A stretch of 64,000 bases of DNA from Massilia sp. Root335 (GCF_001425685.1 NZ_LMCY01000044.1:182573-246572); one strand, 5' to 3'; counted from the first letter of the stretch, positions 54,549-64,000 are shown. Numbers and translations: made by a program. Notes: generated by a model from the letters alone, not told the origin.

Positions 54549-54563
54549 GCACCGTCTTGGTGC
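54549..54563. promoter_or_regulatory. NtrC-type enhancer site
   Basis: GCACC-GTCTT-GGTGC has the arms and 5-bp spacer of NtrC sites such as those at glnA. It is about 125 bp upstream of the -24 element, a normal enhancer distance. A second, weaker GCACC-containing dyad lies around 54522-54545. Confidence 0.7.
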
Positions 54564-54591
54564 GTCGCACCGACTCAAGGAATAGTGTGAA

Positions 54592-54840
54592 ATGAATAAT
54601 TTTTTTAATGATTTGCAGGGCAAGCTCAACGAAGTCTTCGAAAACTCGCCCGCCAAGGACATCGAGCGCAACGTCAAGGCGATGATGACCCAGGGCTTTT
54701 CGAAGCTGGACCTCGTGACGCGCGAAGAGTTCGACATCCAGGCCCAGGTGCTGGGGAAGACGCGCGCCAAGCTCGACGCGCTCGAATTGCGCGTAGCCGA
54801 ACTGGAAGCCAAGGTGGCGGCGGCCGACACCAAGGCTTGA
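54592..54840 (+). CDS. ubiK: UbiK-family ubiquinone biosynthesis accessory factor
   Basis: An 82-residue protein of the UbiK/YqiC (BMFP) family: an amphipathic N-terminus MNNFFNDLQGKLNEVFENSP and a C-terminal coiled coil RAKLDALELRVAELEAKV that trimerises. UbiK assists the Ubi complex in ubiquinone synthesis. AAGGAA precedes the start. It is divergent from torF, and yifB follows on the same strand 495 bp later. Confidence 0.88.
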   Translation: MNNFFNDLQGKLNEVFENSPAKDIERNVKAMMTQGFSKLDLVTREEFDIQAQVLGKTRAKLDALELRVAELEAKVAAADTKA

Positions 54841-54878
54841 CGCACCGCGGGCGGCCTTGCGCCGCCCTCGCGCCGCTC

Positions 54879-55181
54879 CTATCGTCGCCGCACCGCCACC
54901 CGCACCACCGCCCGCCACGTGGCGAACAGGACAGCCCCACCCAGGCTGACCGCAAGCACGATCGCGACCATCCAGCCCACCGGATTGGGCAACCCGGCAC
55001 TGTCAGCGGCAAACATCAAGGCACACGCCAGCGCCACCTGCGCGATCCAGACGCCGCGCACCGGCCGGAACGCGCCCAGGTCCCCGCGCCGCCACAGGCG
55101 CAGCGCCACCCAGGTCACGGGTCCGCACAGCAGGCAGAACAGGACCGCGATGGCGAGCAGGGAAAGAATCAGTCTGGGCAT
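54879..55181 (-). CDS. small membrane protein, unknown function
   Basis: A 100-residue protein with about three hydrophobic segments (about residues 3-27, 44-63 and 67-90) and an Arg-rich C-terminus. No family recognised. It is convergent with ubiK and divergent from yifB. It could be a real small gene given hydrophobicity and length, but no ribosome-binding site is strong. Confidence 0.55.
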   Translation of the reverse strand: MPRLILSLLAIAVLFCLLCGPVTWVALRLWRRGDLGAFRPVRGVWIAQVALACALMFAADSAGLPNPVGWMVAIVLAVSLGGAVLFATWRAVVRVAVRRR

Positions 55182-55335
55182 GCGTCGATAGGGATCAAAG
55201 CCGGCCAGGCGGCCGGGCCCGCTACCTTACCAGACCCCATGCGAAAAAAGTTCGGTACGCGCGCCTGTCCCCTCTCAACAGGCACCGGCTCCGCTTGCCT
55301 AAGATGGGGCCTCGTCCACCGCTGAAGGAACCCGA

Positions 55336-56862
55336 TTGAGCCTCGCCGTCCTCAGGAGCCGCGCCCTCGCCGGCATGGAAGCGCCCGCCGTCAGCGTCGA
55401 GGTCAACCTGGCCAACGGATTGCCGGCCATGAATATCGTCGGCCTCGCGGACGCCGAAGTGCGCGAGTCGAAAGACCGCGTGCGCGCCGCGCTGCAGAAC
55501 TCGGGCTTCGACGTGCCCAGCCGCCGCATCACCATCAACCTCGCGCCGGCGGAACTGCCCAAGGAATCGGGACGGTTCGACCTGCCGATCGCGCTGGGCA
55601 TCCTGGCGGCGTCGGAGCAGATCCCGGCCGGCGCGCTGGACGGCTACGAATTCGCCGGCGAGCTGTCGCTGTCGGGAGAATTGCGCCCCGTGCGCGGCGC
55701 GCTGGCGATGAGCTTTGCGATGTTGCGCCGCCACGCACACCCGGACGAACCGGCGCGCGCCTTCGTGCTGCCCTGGGCGAACGCGGACGAAGCCGCCCTC
55801 GTGACGGACGCCGCCATCTACCCGGCCCGCTCGCTGCTGGAGGTGTGCGCGCACTTCGCGGCCAAGTCCGAAGATGCGCGGCTCGCGCGCTACCGGCCCG
55901 CCGCCGCGGACGCCCCGCCCGTGTACCCGGACTTCGCCGACGTCAAGGGCCAGCAACAGGTCAAGCGTGCACTGGAAGTGGCGGCCGCGGGCCTGCACTC
56001 CGTGCTGCTGATCGGGCCGCCCGGTGCCGGCAAGAGCATGCTGGCATCCCGCTTCCCCGGCCTGCTGCCGCCGATGTGCGAAGAAGAAGCGCTGGAAACG
56101 GCAGCCCTCCAGTCGCTGGCCGGCAGCTTCGCCATCGAGCGCTGGCGCAAGCGGCCGTTCCGCAACCCGCACCATACGAGCTCCGGCGTGGCCCTCGTCG
56201 GCGGCGGCCCCGTGCCGCGCCCCGGAGAAGTTTCGCTGGCCCACCACGGCGTGCTGTTCCTCGACGAGTTGCCGGAGTTCGACCGCAAGGTCCTGGAAGT
56301 GCTGCGCGAACCGCTGGAAACGGGCGGCATCACGATCTCGCGCGCGGCCCGCCAGGCCGATTTCCCCGCCAATTTCCAGTTGATCGCGGCGATGAATCCG
56401 TGCCCGTGCGGCTGGCTCGGCCATCCGTCAGGCAAATGCCGCTGCACGCCGGACGGCGTCCAGCGCTACCAGGACCGCATCTCCGGCCCCCTGCTCGACC
56501 GCATCGACATCCAGATCCCCGTCGCGGCGATGGCGCCGGATACGATGGCGCAACTGGCCGACGGCGAGCCGAGCGCCGCCATCGCGCAGCGCGTCGCCTG
56601 CGCGCACGCGCGCCAGCTGGCGCGCCAGGGCAAGGCCAACCAGAAGCTCACGACGCGCGAGATCGACACCCACTGCCGCCTCGACGCCGCCGCCGAACGC
56701 CTGCTGGGCGACGCCATGCAGCACCTGCACTGGTCGGCACGCGCCTACCACCGCGTGCTGAAGGTGGCGCGCACGATCGCCGACCTGGCCGGGTCGGACA
56801 GGGCGCAGGCCATCCACGTGGCCGAGGCGATCCAGTACCGGCGCGGACTGCGCGATCACTGA
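55336..56862 (+). CDS. YifB-family Mg-chelatase-like AAA ATPase
   Basis: A 508-residue protein starting at TTG 55336 (SLAVLRSRALAGMEAPAVSV), with GAAGGAA upstream. The N-terminal ChlI-like domain has NIVGLADAEVRESKDRV. The AAA core has Walker A GPPGAGKSM, Walker B GVLFLDELPEF, and the C-terminal PCPCGWLGH Cys segment. E. coli YifB-type proteins are related to ComM, which helps branch migration during natural transformation. The location beside ubiK is typical for this lineage. Confidence 0.92.
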   Translation: MSLAVLRSRALAGMEAPAVSVEVNLANGLPAMNIVGLADAEVRESKDRVRAALQNSGFDVPSRRITINLAPAELPKESGRFDLPIALGILAASEQIPAGALDGYEFAGELSLSGELRPVRGALAMSFAMLRRHAHPDEPARAFVLPWANADEAALVTDAAIYPARSLLEVCAHFAAKSEDARLARYRPAAADAPPVYPDFADVKGQQQVKRALEVAAAGLHSVLLIGPPGAGKSMLASRFPGLLPPMCEEEALETAALQSLAGSFAIERWRKRPFRNPHHTSSGVALVGGGPVPRPGEVSLAHHGVLFLDELPEFDRKVLEVLREPLETGGITISRAARQADFPANFQLIAAMNPCPCGWLGHPSGKCRCTPDGVQRYQDRISGPLLDRIDIQIPVAAMAPDTMAQLADGEPSAAIAQRVACAHARQLARQGKANQKLTTREIDTHCRLDAAAERLLGDAMQHLHWSARAYHRVLKVARTIADLAGSDRAQAIHVAEAIQYRRGLRDH

Positions 56863-56869
56863 TGGAAAA

Positions 56870-57829
56870 TCAGGCGAGCCCGGTCGACGCCTGCTCGCGC
56901 GCCGCGCGCTTGATGGCCTGGGGCGGCTGGCCGAAGGCGCGCAAAAAGGCGCGGCGCATGCGCTCGGGGTCGGAAAAACCGGTCTCGCGCGCCACCACGT
57001 CGATCGAATGGTTGCTGCCCTCGATCATGGCGCGCGCCGCTTCCACGCGCAGCACCTCGATCGCGCGCGCCGGCGACTGGCCCGTCTCGATGCGGAAGGT
57101 GCGGCTGAACTGGCGCGTGCTCAGGTTGGCCGCTTCCGCCAGCTCGTCCACGGACAGCGGCTTGCGCAGGTGGGTTTTGGCATAGGACAGTGCTTGCTGG
57201 ATGCGGTCGGATTTCGGCTCCAGTTCCAGCAGGGCCGAGAACTGCGACTGGCCGCCGCTGCGGCGGTGGTAGACGACCAGCTTGCGGGCAATGTTGCGCG
57301 ACAGCTCGATGCCATGGTCGCTCTCGACGAGGGCCAGGCACAGGTCGGCGCACGCGGTCATGCCGGCGGACGTCCAGACCCTGCCCTCGTTGATGAAGAT
57401 GCGGTCTTCCTCGACGCGCACTTTCGGGTACATGCGCTGCAGGTCGCGCGCCAGCGACCAGTGCGTGGTGGCGCGCTTGCCGTCCAGCAGGCCCGCTTCC
57501 GCCAGCAGGAAGGCGCCCGTGCAGATGCTGCCCACGCGGCGCGACTGCACGCCGGCCTGGCGCAGGATCTCGACGAAGCCCGGCGACGACGGCCGGCGCG
57601 GCACCATCTGCCCCGCCACCAGCAGGGTGTCGTAGTCGTAGCGCGTGACGGCGTCCGTCAGCACGTTGATGCCAGAGGAGCTGGCCATGGCGCCGCCGTG
57701 CTCGGACAGGATCGTGACTTCGTACAAGGGTTCGTCGGACAGGGCGTTGGCGAATTCATACACCGTCGTTGCCATCAGGTCCAGGGCCTGGAAGCCGGGG
57801 GGCAGCAAGAGTCCGATTCTGCGTTTCAT
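56870..57829 (-). CDS. GlxA-family AraC-type transcriptional regulator
   Basis: A 319-residue regulator. The N-terminal DJ-1/PfpI-like domain (about 1-190) starts RIGLLLPPGFQALDL and has SICTGAFLLAEAGLLDG with its conserved Cys. The C-terminal AraC helix-turn-helix pair includes ANLSTRQFSRTFRIETG and SDPERMRRAFLRAFGQPP. The start at 57829 begins at the first DJ-1 strand. It is divergent from an SDR gene, with palindromes between, and probably controls it. Inducer unknown. Confidence 0.92.
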   Translation of the reverse strand: MKRRIGLLLPPGFQALDLMATTVYEFANALSDEPLYEVTILSEHGGAMASSSGINVLTDAVTRYDYDTLLVAGQMVPRRPSSPGFVEILRQAGVQSRRVGSICTGAFLLAEAGLLDGKRATTHWSLARDLQRMYPKVRVEEDRIFINEGRVWTSAGMTACADLCLALVESDHGIELSRNIARKLVVYHRRSGGQSQFSALLELEPKSDRIQQALSYAKTHLRKPLSVDELAEAANLSTRQFSRTFRIETGQSPARAIEVLRVEAARAMIEGSNHSIDVVARETGFSDPERMRRAFLRAFGQPPQAIKRAAREQASTGLA

Positions 57830-57890
57830 GTTGTCCTCAGTGATGATTAGGCTTGCCGGCTGGACCGGATTACAGCGTCTGCTGCAGTGC

Positions 57891-57904
57891 ATGATGGTAA
57901 TCAT
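57891..57904. promoter_or_regulatory. near-palindrome upstream of the GlxA-type regulator
   Basis: ATGAT-GGTA-ATCAT is a dyad 62 bp upstream of the regulator start. It could be an operator, as could the stronger dyad at 57964-57979. Confidence 0.35.
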
Positions 57905-57963
57905 ACGACACCAGCTTGGCCCCGGCCAAAAACAACTGACAAAGTAGATAGGAGGTTATTTAG

Positions 57964-57979
57964 ATGTGCATACGCACAT
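57964..57979. promoter_or_regulatory. palindrome in the glxA-SDR gap
   Basis: ATGTGC-ATAC-GCACAT is a perfect dyad with a 4-bp spacer. It also forms the first codons of a short open frame with a consensus ribosome-binding site (see next entry). A role as operator for the divergent regulator is plausible. Confidence 0.5.
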
Positions 57980-58074
57980 GTTGGCCTGATTCGAGGGTTC
58001 TTTGTCATTCAAGGCACGAGTGTTTGCGCCAACATAAAGCCCTGACGACAACCGGAGAACGAACATGCAACTGA
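57964..58074 (+). CDS. possible 36-residue Cys-rich leader peptide upstream of SDR
   Basis: AGGAGGT ends 7 bp before an ATG that opens a 36-codon frame with five Cys (residues 2, 6, 14, 20 and 35). It ends 9 bp inside the downstream SDR gene. The ribosome-binding site is the best in the region, better than that of the SDR itself. No family recognised. It may be a translated leader that couples to the SDR, or the match may be fortuitous. Confidence 0.35.
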   Translation: MCIRTCWPDSRVLCHSRHECLRQHKALTTTGERTCN

Positions 58075-58829
58075 CGGACAACACCATTTTCATCACGGGC
58101 GGCACCTCGGGCATCGGCCGCGGCCTGGCGGAAGCCTTCCACCGGCTCGGCAACCAGGTCATCATCAGCGGTCGCCGCAAGGCCCTGCTGGACGAGGTGA
58201 CGCGCGCCAATCCCGGCATGCGCGCCATCGAACTGGACATCGCCGATCCGGCCAGCATCGAACGCGCCGCCGCGACGCTGATCGCGGACTACCCCGCGCT
58301 GAACGTCCTGGTCAACAATGCCGGCATCATGCCGTTCGACGATCCGTCCGGCCCCATCGACGACCTGACGGCCGTGTCGACCGTCGGGACGAATCTGCTC
58401 GGCCCGATCCGCATGACGGCCAGCCTCGTCGGGCACCTCAAGAAGCAGCCGCGTTCGACCATCGTCAACAACACGTCGGTGCTGGCCTATGTGCCGATCG
58501 CCACCAGCGCCGTGTACTCGGCCACCAAGGCCGCGCTGCACTCGTACACGCTGTCGCTGCGCTTCATGTTGCGCGCCACCAGCGTGACGGTGCAGGAAAT
58601 CGCACCGCCCTGGGTCAACACCGACCTGATCCACAAAGGCGACGATCCGCGCGCCATGCCGCTCGACGCGTTCATCGCCCAGACCATGCAGGCACTGGCC
58701 ACGAACCGGGAAGAAGCGCTGGTCGACAGTGCCGTCCCGCTGCGCAACAATGTCGGCCCGGACGAGCACAAGCTGGTCAACGACTTCAACGCCCACATCG
58801 CGGCACATCCGATTCCCATGGGCGCCTGA
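58065..58829 (+). CDS. SDR-family oxidoreductase (DltE-like)
   Basis: A 254-residue classical SDR: cofactor loop ITGGTSGIGRGLAEAF, NNAGIMPFD, and the active pair in YSATKAALH. The layout matches the DltE-like group of uncharacterised oxidoreductases. It is divergent from a GlxA-type regulator, the likely controller. A hairpin follows the stop. Substrate unknown. Confidence 0.9.
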   Translation: MQLTDNTIFITGGTSGIGRGLAEAFHRLGNQVIISGRRKALLDEVTRANPGMRAIELDIADPASIERAAATLIADYPALNVLVNNAGIMPFDDPSGPIDDLTAVSTVGTNLLGPIRMTASLVGHLKKQPRSTIVNNTSVLAYVPIATSAVYSATKAALHSYTLSLRFMLRATSVTVQEIAPPWVNTDLIHKGDDPRAMPLDAFIAQTMQALATNREEALVDSAVPLRNNVGPDEHKLVNDFNAHIAAHPIPMGA

Positions 58830-58845
58830 AGAACGGGGCGGTCGG

Positions 58846-58865
58846 GGCGGCCTGCGCGGGCCGCC
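58846..58865 (+). terminator. candidate terminator after the SDR gene
   Basis: GGCGGCC and GGCCGCC form a 7-bp GC stem around a 6-base loop, 16 bp after the stop. The following GGTTTCG is a poor T-tract. Confidence 0.4.
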
Positions 58866-58902
58866 GGTTTCGCCGCTCGGCAAGCCCTGTTACCATGGCG
58901 TC

Positions 58903-59421
58903 ATGACAAGACGACTCTTCGCGTTTTCCGTGGCCGCCGCGCTGTGCCTCCTGGCGGCCTGCTCCCCCAAATACAACTGGCGCGACTATGCCAGTCCGGA
59001 CGCCCGCTACCGCGTCACGTTCCCGGCCAAGCCGGCCACCTTCACCCGCAACATCGACCTGGACGGGATGCAGGTCGCCATGACGATGACGGCGGCCGAA
59101 GTCGACGGCGCGACTTTCGCCGTCGGCGCGGCCGAGGCACCGGATGCCGCGCGCGCACAGGCTGCGCTGGCAGCGATGGAGGTCGCGCTGGTGCGCAACA
59201 TCGGCGCCACCGTGACGAGCCGGAATACGACGGTGGACAACAACGACCGGGCGACGCGCGACATCGACGCCAGCGGGACCAGCCAGGGCGTTCCGATGCG
59301 CCTCGTCGGCCATTTCGAATCGCGCGGCAAGCGCTTCTACCAGGTGATCGTGCTCGGCAAGACGCAAGCGCTGCCGGCCGAGCAGGTCGAACAATTCCTC
59401 ACTTCCTTCAAGCTGCGCTGA
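58903..59421 (+). CDS. putative lipoprotein, unknown function
   Basis: A 172-residue protein. The N-terminus is a lipoprotein signal with lipobox LLAAC (Cys at about residue 20). The mature part is a single domain with alternating strands (RYRVTFPAKPATFTRN and later MRLVGHFESRGKRFYQVIVLG). No family named with confidence. Its stop is 1 bp before the ABC ATPase start, so it is probably co-transcribed with the exporter. Confidence 0.75.
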   Translation: MTRRLFAFSVAAALCLLAACSPKYNWRDYASPDARYRVTFPAKPATFTRNIDLDGMQVAMTMTAAEVDGATFAVGAAEAPDAARAQAALAAMEVALVRNIGATVTSRNTTVDNNDRATRDIDASGTSQGVPMRLVGHFESRGKRFYQVIVLGKTQALPAEQVEQFLTSFKLR

Positions 59422-59422
59422 C

Positions 59423-60159
<737 letters not shown>

Positions 60160-60163
<4 letters not shown>

Positions 60164-61695
60164 GTGCCGCTCCCGGAAGCATCCTCTGGCTGTTGGGCCA
60201 TGAGCTGCGCATGGCATGGTATGGCACGGGACTGAACAAGGGCGGCAAGCGCGGCCGGGGACGCTTCGGCATGGCGTTCATCGTCACCGTCGGGCTCCTG
60301 CAGCACCTGGTCGCGTTCGCCATGCTGCGCGCACTGGAGCACAGCGGCATGGACGAGGCGTTCCTGGCCATTCCCCTCACCGCCATCCTGCTCGTGTGCG
60401 CGACCTTCATGCTGTCGAGCGCCCTGTCGAGCTGCGTGATGGCGCTGTTCGAGCGCGGCGACCTGGACCTGCTGCTGTCCTCGCCGCTGCCCTCGCGCAG
60501 CGTCTTCGCCGTGCGCCTGCTCGGCATCGCGGCGGCCACCGCCACCCCTTACCTGTTCCTGGCGGGCCCGTTCGCCAACGTCGCGCTGGTGCTGGGGCAT
60601 CCGGGATGGCTCGGGCTGTACGTGGTGATTTGTGCCTGCGCCATGCTGATGGCCTGCGCCGGCATGTTGCTGACGCTGGCGCTCGTGCACACGCTCGGTG
60701 CGCGCCGCACGCGCGTCGTGGCCCAGGTAATGGCCGCCATCGCGGGCGCGCTGGTGTTCCTGCTGTCGCAGGCGTACAACTTCACCCGCCACGACGGCAG
60801 CACCGGACCGCGGCTGCTGGCCATGCTCGCCGGCCAGCACCTGTTCGGCCCCGGCAGCGCGTTGTGGCTGCCCGGCCATGCCATCCTCGGCGCGCCCATG
60901 CCGCTGCTGGCCGCCCTCGTGCTGGCTGCGCTCGCGTTCGCGCTGACGGTGGGCCGTACCCACCGCTTCTTCGTCCATGGCCTCCAGCAGGCCGCCGGGG
61001 CCAGCCGCGTGCGCGCCAGGCCGGCCGGCGCGGTGCGCTTCCATTTCCGCGGCAGCCTGTTCGACACGATCGTCGTCAAGGAATGGCGCCTGATCGCGCG
61101 CGACCCGCACCTGATCACGCAGGTGCTGTTGCAGCTGATCTATCTCGTGCCATTGGTGCTTCCCATCCTGCGCGACAATTCGACCAGCGCCGCGCTCGGC
61201 GCCGGCCTCACGCTGCTGTGCAGTTCGCTGACGGGCAGCCTGACCTGGATCGTGATCTCGGCCGAGGACGCGCCCGACCTCCTGCTGTCGGCACCGGCAT
61301 CGAGGCGCACCTTGCAGCTGGCCAAGCTGGCCGCGGCCACGATGCCTGCCCTGCTGATCGTCGCGCTGCCGCTGCTGTGGCTGATCGTGCACGCGCCGCT
61401 GACCGGCCTGCTCTTCGCGTTCACCGTCAGCGCGGCCGTGCTGAGCGCCGGCCTCATCGTGCTGTGGACGGGGCGGCCGGCGCCGCGCAGCGATTTCAAG
61501 ACGCGCGGCAAGGGAAATGTCCTGAGCAGGATGCTGGAAATGATCAGCAGTCTCTGCTGGGGTGGCCTCGGCTGGCTGCTCGTCTACCTGGCCGCGGGCG
61601 CTGCAAGCTGGGTGCTGTTTGCGGCCGCAGCGTTGCTGGCTGCGGGACTGGGCGTGTTGCTGCTCGCCTGGCAGTTCCGACGCGGCCCGATGTGA
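60160..61695 (+). CDS. ABC exporter membrane subunit
   Basis: A 511-residue polytopic protein with about ten to twelve hydrophobic segments and no ATPase motif. The start at 60160 overlaps the ATPase stop (ATGA). ALFERGDLDLLLSSPL is a segment seen in this group of ABC-2-like permeases. With the upstream ATPase it makes a complete exporter. The preceding lipoprotein may be an accessory factor. Confidence 0.85.
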
Positions 61696-61765
61696 GAGCG
61701 AGCGCACTGACCTTCATGCGCCACTCGTGTTATCGTTTGGCTACTAGCGATTGAATGAGACAACT

Positions 61766-62104
61766 ATGCTTATTACCTTTAAATCCAAAGCCTACCCCAA
61801 CGTCATGATGTACCAGGATCACGCCAGGCGGATCCTCGACCTGTTGCACAAGGACAGTGAACGCGGCGTCATTACCGCCGAGGAAGCTGGCAAGGCGGTC
61901 AAGCTGCTCGAAAGCGAGATCGAGGAAAGCCGCAAGCACCTGGCCACGGACGAGATGGAGCAGGACGTCAAGGCGCACCACGGCGAAGCAGATACCGAGC
62001 ACGAGACGATCGAGGCAGTGACGTTCTCGACCCGCGCTTTCCCGCTGCTGGAAATGCTGCGTGCCGCACGCGACCATCAGACCGACGTGCTCTGGGGCGT
62101 CTGA
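61766..62104 (+). CDS. DUF1840-family protein
   Basis: A 112-residue protein starting MLITFKSKAYPNVMMYQDHA, the hallmark opening of DUF1840, followed by LLHKDSERGVITAEEA and ending FPLLEMLRAARDH. Function unknown; the family is common in betaproteobacteria. It is 7 bp from the convergent diguanylate cyclase gene. Confidence 0.88.
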   Translation: MLITFKSKAYPNVMMYQDHARRILDLLHKDSERGVITAEEAGKAVKLLESEIEESRKHLATDEMEQDVKAHHGEADTEHETIEAVTFSTRAFPLLEMLRAARDHQTDVLWGV

Positions 62105-62111
62105 GCCCCGG

Positions 62112-63848
62112 CTAGGAAGTTTCCCGCGCAAGCTCGGCCGCCGGCAGCGCGACGCGGCCCTTGCCCTTGCGCTTGGCTTCATACATCGCCTGGTCGGCGC
62201 GGGCCAGCAGGCGGGCCGGCTCCTGCAGTTCGTGCGGCAACTGCAGGGCCACGCCGATGCTCGCGCCCACCTGTACGCTGCCGCCGGCCAGCAGGTAGGG
62301 ACGTGACAACTCGTCCAGCAGGACATGCGCCTTGTTTTCGGCATCCTGCGCATCGGTCAACAGCTCGAGCACGACGACGAATTCGTCGCCTGCCAGCCGC
62401 GCGGCCATGTCGGTCTCGCGGATGCCGTTCAGTAGACGCATGCCGAACTGGCGCAGCAACTCGTCGCCCTCTTCGTGGCCGCGCGTATCGTTGACCTGCT
62501 TGAAACCGTCCATGTCGAGGAACAGGACCGCGCACGGACGTCCCAGCCGCGCCGCCCGCGCCATCGCTTCCGGCAACGCCTGCATCAGCGCGCGGCGGTT
62601 CGGCAAGCCGGTCAGCACGTCGCGCATCAGCAATCCCTGCAACTCGGCCGTACGCGCCGCCACCGTCACCTCGAGTTGCGCGTTCATCCGCTCGAGGGTG
62701 TCGCGGTGCGTGCGCTCGCTGGCGACGAGATCGCGCAGCGCCTCCGACAGCACCTGCACCTCGTAAAAACTGTTCACTGCCGGAACCCGCGCAAGCGACC
62801 CGTGCGCGGGCGCCTGCGCGAGGTCTTCAATGGCGCTGCTGAGCATCTTGAGCGGCGCGACGATGCGCCGCGCCAGCAGGGCCGCCACGGCCGCGAGGAC
62901 GATACACAGGCCGAGACACAGCCACAGCACGCGGCGTTCGAAATCGTGCGCCGAGGCCAGCGCTGCAACTTCCGTCTGGCGCACGAGCACGGCCCAGCGC
63001 AGGCCCGCGCGATCGCGGCCGCGCCCCGTCTGGCTGTAACCCGTCATATAGGTCCGGCCGTCGGGCCAGCGCTCCTTGACCGCCCCGGTGCCGTTGTCGA
63101 ACGCGCGGCGCAAGCTCTCGGTCGCGATGGGTTTTTCCAGGATATCGGCCGGGCCGAGCAGCACGACGCCGTCGCTGCGCACGACGATGATCTCCGCGCC
63201 GTATTCGCGCAGCGCCGGCGTCAGCAGTGCCGTGGCGAGCGTACGCGCCCACTTCCAGCTCAGGTGAATGGCAAGGACGCCGCGCAGCGTACCGTCGGCA
63301 TCCCGGATCGGGCCGGCCACGTCGACGAAGCGCCACGGGTCGGACGTGCGCGGCAGCAGGCTGCCCAGCATGACGGCAGGATGATAATCTTCCGCGACAA
63401 CGGCAAGTTGGCCGACGTGGAACCAGGGACGCGCGGTGACGTCGCGATTCTCCAGCAAGCCGCCGGTCGCGGCCAGCACGCGGCCATCCGGCCGTGCGAT
63501 GCCGATCCACGCATAGTCGGGGAAATTGCGCTGGAAATTCTCGAGTGCCCGCCTGACCGCCGCGGGACTCCGGGCGGCGCGGACGTCCGATGAAGTCGAC
63601 AGCAAGGTCACATCGCGGACCGTCTGGTCCAGCGTGCGGTCGAGGGAGTCGCGCATTTGCCACGACAGTTGTTCCAGCCGCAAGCCGGCTTCTTCCGCCG
63701 CGTGGCGGATGGCGAAATGGTCGACGAGACTCAGTTGCAGAAATGCAGTCATCGCCACCGTCAGGCAGGCAAACGACACCATCCATGCCGCGAGCCGAAC
63801 AGGCCTGGTCCGCTTGGCTCGTGTTTCGGTGTCGCTGGCAGCGCTCAT
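62112..63848 (-). CDS. membrane diguanylate cyclase with Cache-type sensor
   Basis: A 578-residue protein. Transmembrane helix 1 (about residues 20-42), a double Cache-like periplasmic sensor (about 45-300), helix 2 (about 310-335), a HAMP-like linker and coiled coil, and a GGDEF domain (about 410-570). The signature is AGDEF in ARLAGDEFVVVLE; Ala in the first position is common and usually compatible with activity. DVLTGLPNRRALMQAL and FLDMDGFKQVND complete the substrate and metal sites. It would make c-di-GMP in response to an unknown external ligand. Confidence 0.92.
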   Translation of the reverse strand: MSAASDTETRAKRTRPVRLAAWMVSFACLTVAMTAFLQLSLVDHFAIRHAAEEAGLRLEQLSWQMRDSLDRTLDQTVRDVTLLSTSSDVRAARSPAAVRRALENFQRNFPDYAWIGIARPDGRVLAATGGLLENRDVTARPWFHVGQLAVVAEDYHPAVMLGSLLPRTSDPWRFVDVAGPIRDADGTLRGVLAIHLSWKWARTLATALLTPALREYGAEIIVVRSDGVVLLGPADILEKPIATESLRRAFDNGTGAVKERWPDGRTYMTGYSQTGRGRDRAGLRWAVLVRQTEVAALASAHDFERRVLWLCLGLCIVLAAVAALLARRIVAPLKMLSSAIEDLAQAPAHGSLARVPAVNSFYEVQVLSEALRDLVASERTHRDTLERMNAQLEVTVAARTAELQGLLMRDVLTGLPNRRALMQALPEAMARAARLGRPCAVLFLDMDGFKQVNDTRGHEEGDELLRQFGMRLLNGIRETDMAARLAGDEFVVVLELLTDAQDAENKAHVLLDELSRPYLLAGGSVQVGASIGVALQLPHELQEPARLLARADQAMYEAKRKGKGRVALPAAELARETS

Positions 63849-63953
63849 ACGGTTTGCGAAAAAATAAAGACTGAAATGCTACCGTACATACGCAGCCGGC
63901 TACACAAATATTTTTATAGCGGATGGCCTTATTTTCCTGCGCACCAAAGCAAA

Positions 63954-63983
63954 AAGCCCGCTCAGTATCAACTGAGCGGGCTT
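63954..63983 (-). terminator. terminator for a gene beyond the right edge
   Basis: A 13-bp perfect stem (AAGCCCGCTCAGT with its complement) around a 4-base loop is followed on the minus strand by TTTGCTTT. It ends leftward transcription from a gene outside the window. Confidence 0.8.
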
Positions 63984-64000
63984 CTGCATATAACTAGCCT

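Noticed and set aside
63931..63990. tRNA-like end near the window edge
   Set aside because: GCGCACCA at about 63940 has no cloverleaf upstream; the nearby stem is a terminator.

Overview
The window is GC-rich, densely coding DNA from a betaproteobacterium, most likely Burkholderiales/Oxalobacteraceae of the Massilia/Telluria type. This is inferred from gene content and order: mreBCD-mrdA-rodA-rlpA back to back with gatCAB; metX-metW; a stand-alone EIIA-HPr-EI set; proteobacterial-type gshA with gshB; and torF-glnK-amtB next to ubiK and yifB. Nothing here could be searched against databases, so the genus is not proven.

Layout. 1-4551: a truncated LysR regulator diverges from a five-gene oxidoreductase operon (SDR, AhpD-like protein, cupin, flavin amine oxidase, zinc alcohol dehydrogenase). 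4564-8908: a stand-alone lpxD and a large TonB-dependent receptor with its own promoter and terminator. 9321-16523: the cell-shape cluster mreB-mreC-mreD-mrdA-rodA-rlpA. 16831-20220: gatC-gatA-gatB. 20303-24132: a MacAB-like efflux set with a YIP1-family protein. 24264-25671: tetR and a divergent glutathione S-transferase gene. 25772-30932: an SPFH protein, convergent with a four-gene operon of a small membrane protein, an Lgt paralogue, a Sel1-like lipoprotein and a Tes/MJ0619-like radical SAM enzyme. 30978-36622: pyrE, two tandem MEDS-PAS sensor genes and xth. 36782-41614: a 1610-residue Ig-like repeat protein. 41841-49080: a co-directional run of eight genes (gshB, EIIA, HPr, EI, metX, metW, M48 protease, RluA-type pseudouridine synthase). 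49271-51463: a methyltransferase, a repeat island and gshA. 51657-56862: amtB-glnK-torF under a predicted sigma-54/NtrC promoter, then ubiK and yifB. 56870-63848: a GlxA-type regulator and its divergent SDR, a lipoprotein, a two-gene ABC exporter, a DUF1840 protein and a membrane diguanylate cyclase.

Most of the window is core housekeeping: envelope elongation, tRNA amidation, glutathione, methionine, nitrogen sensing and pyrimidine synthesis. Lineage-specific pieces sit between these blocks. The most promising undescribed unit is the operon joining an Lgt-like transferase to a Tes-like radical SAM enzyme, which suggests an unusual lipid or lipoprotein modification. Second is the degenerate sensor kinase that reads in frame into pyrE. 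Third are the palindromic repeat islands, one of which lies between two copies of the gshA 3' end.

Limits: starts were chosen from ribosome-binding sites, overlaps and family lengths. Promoters, operators and terminators were found by eye and are predictions.
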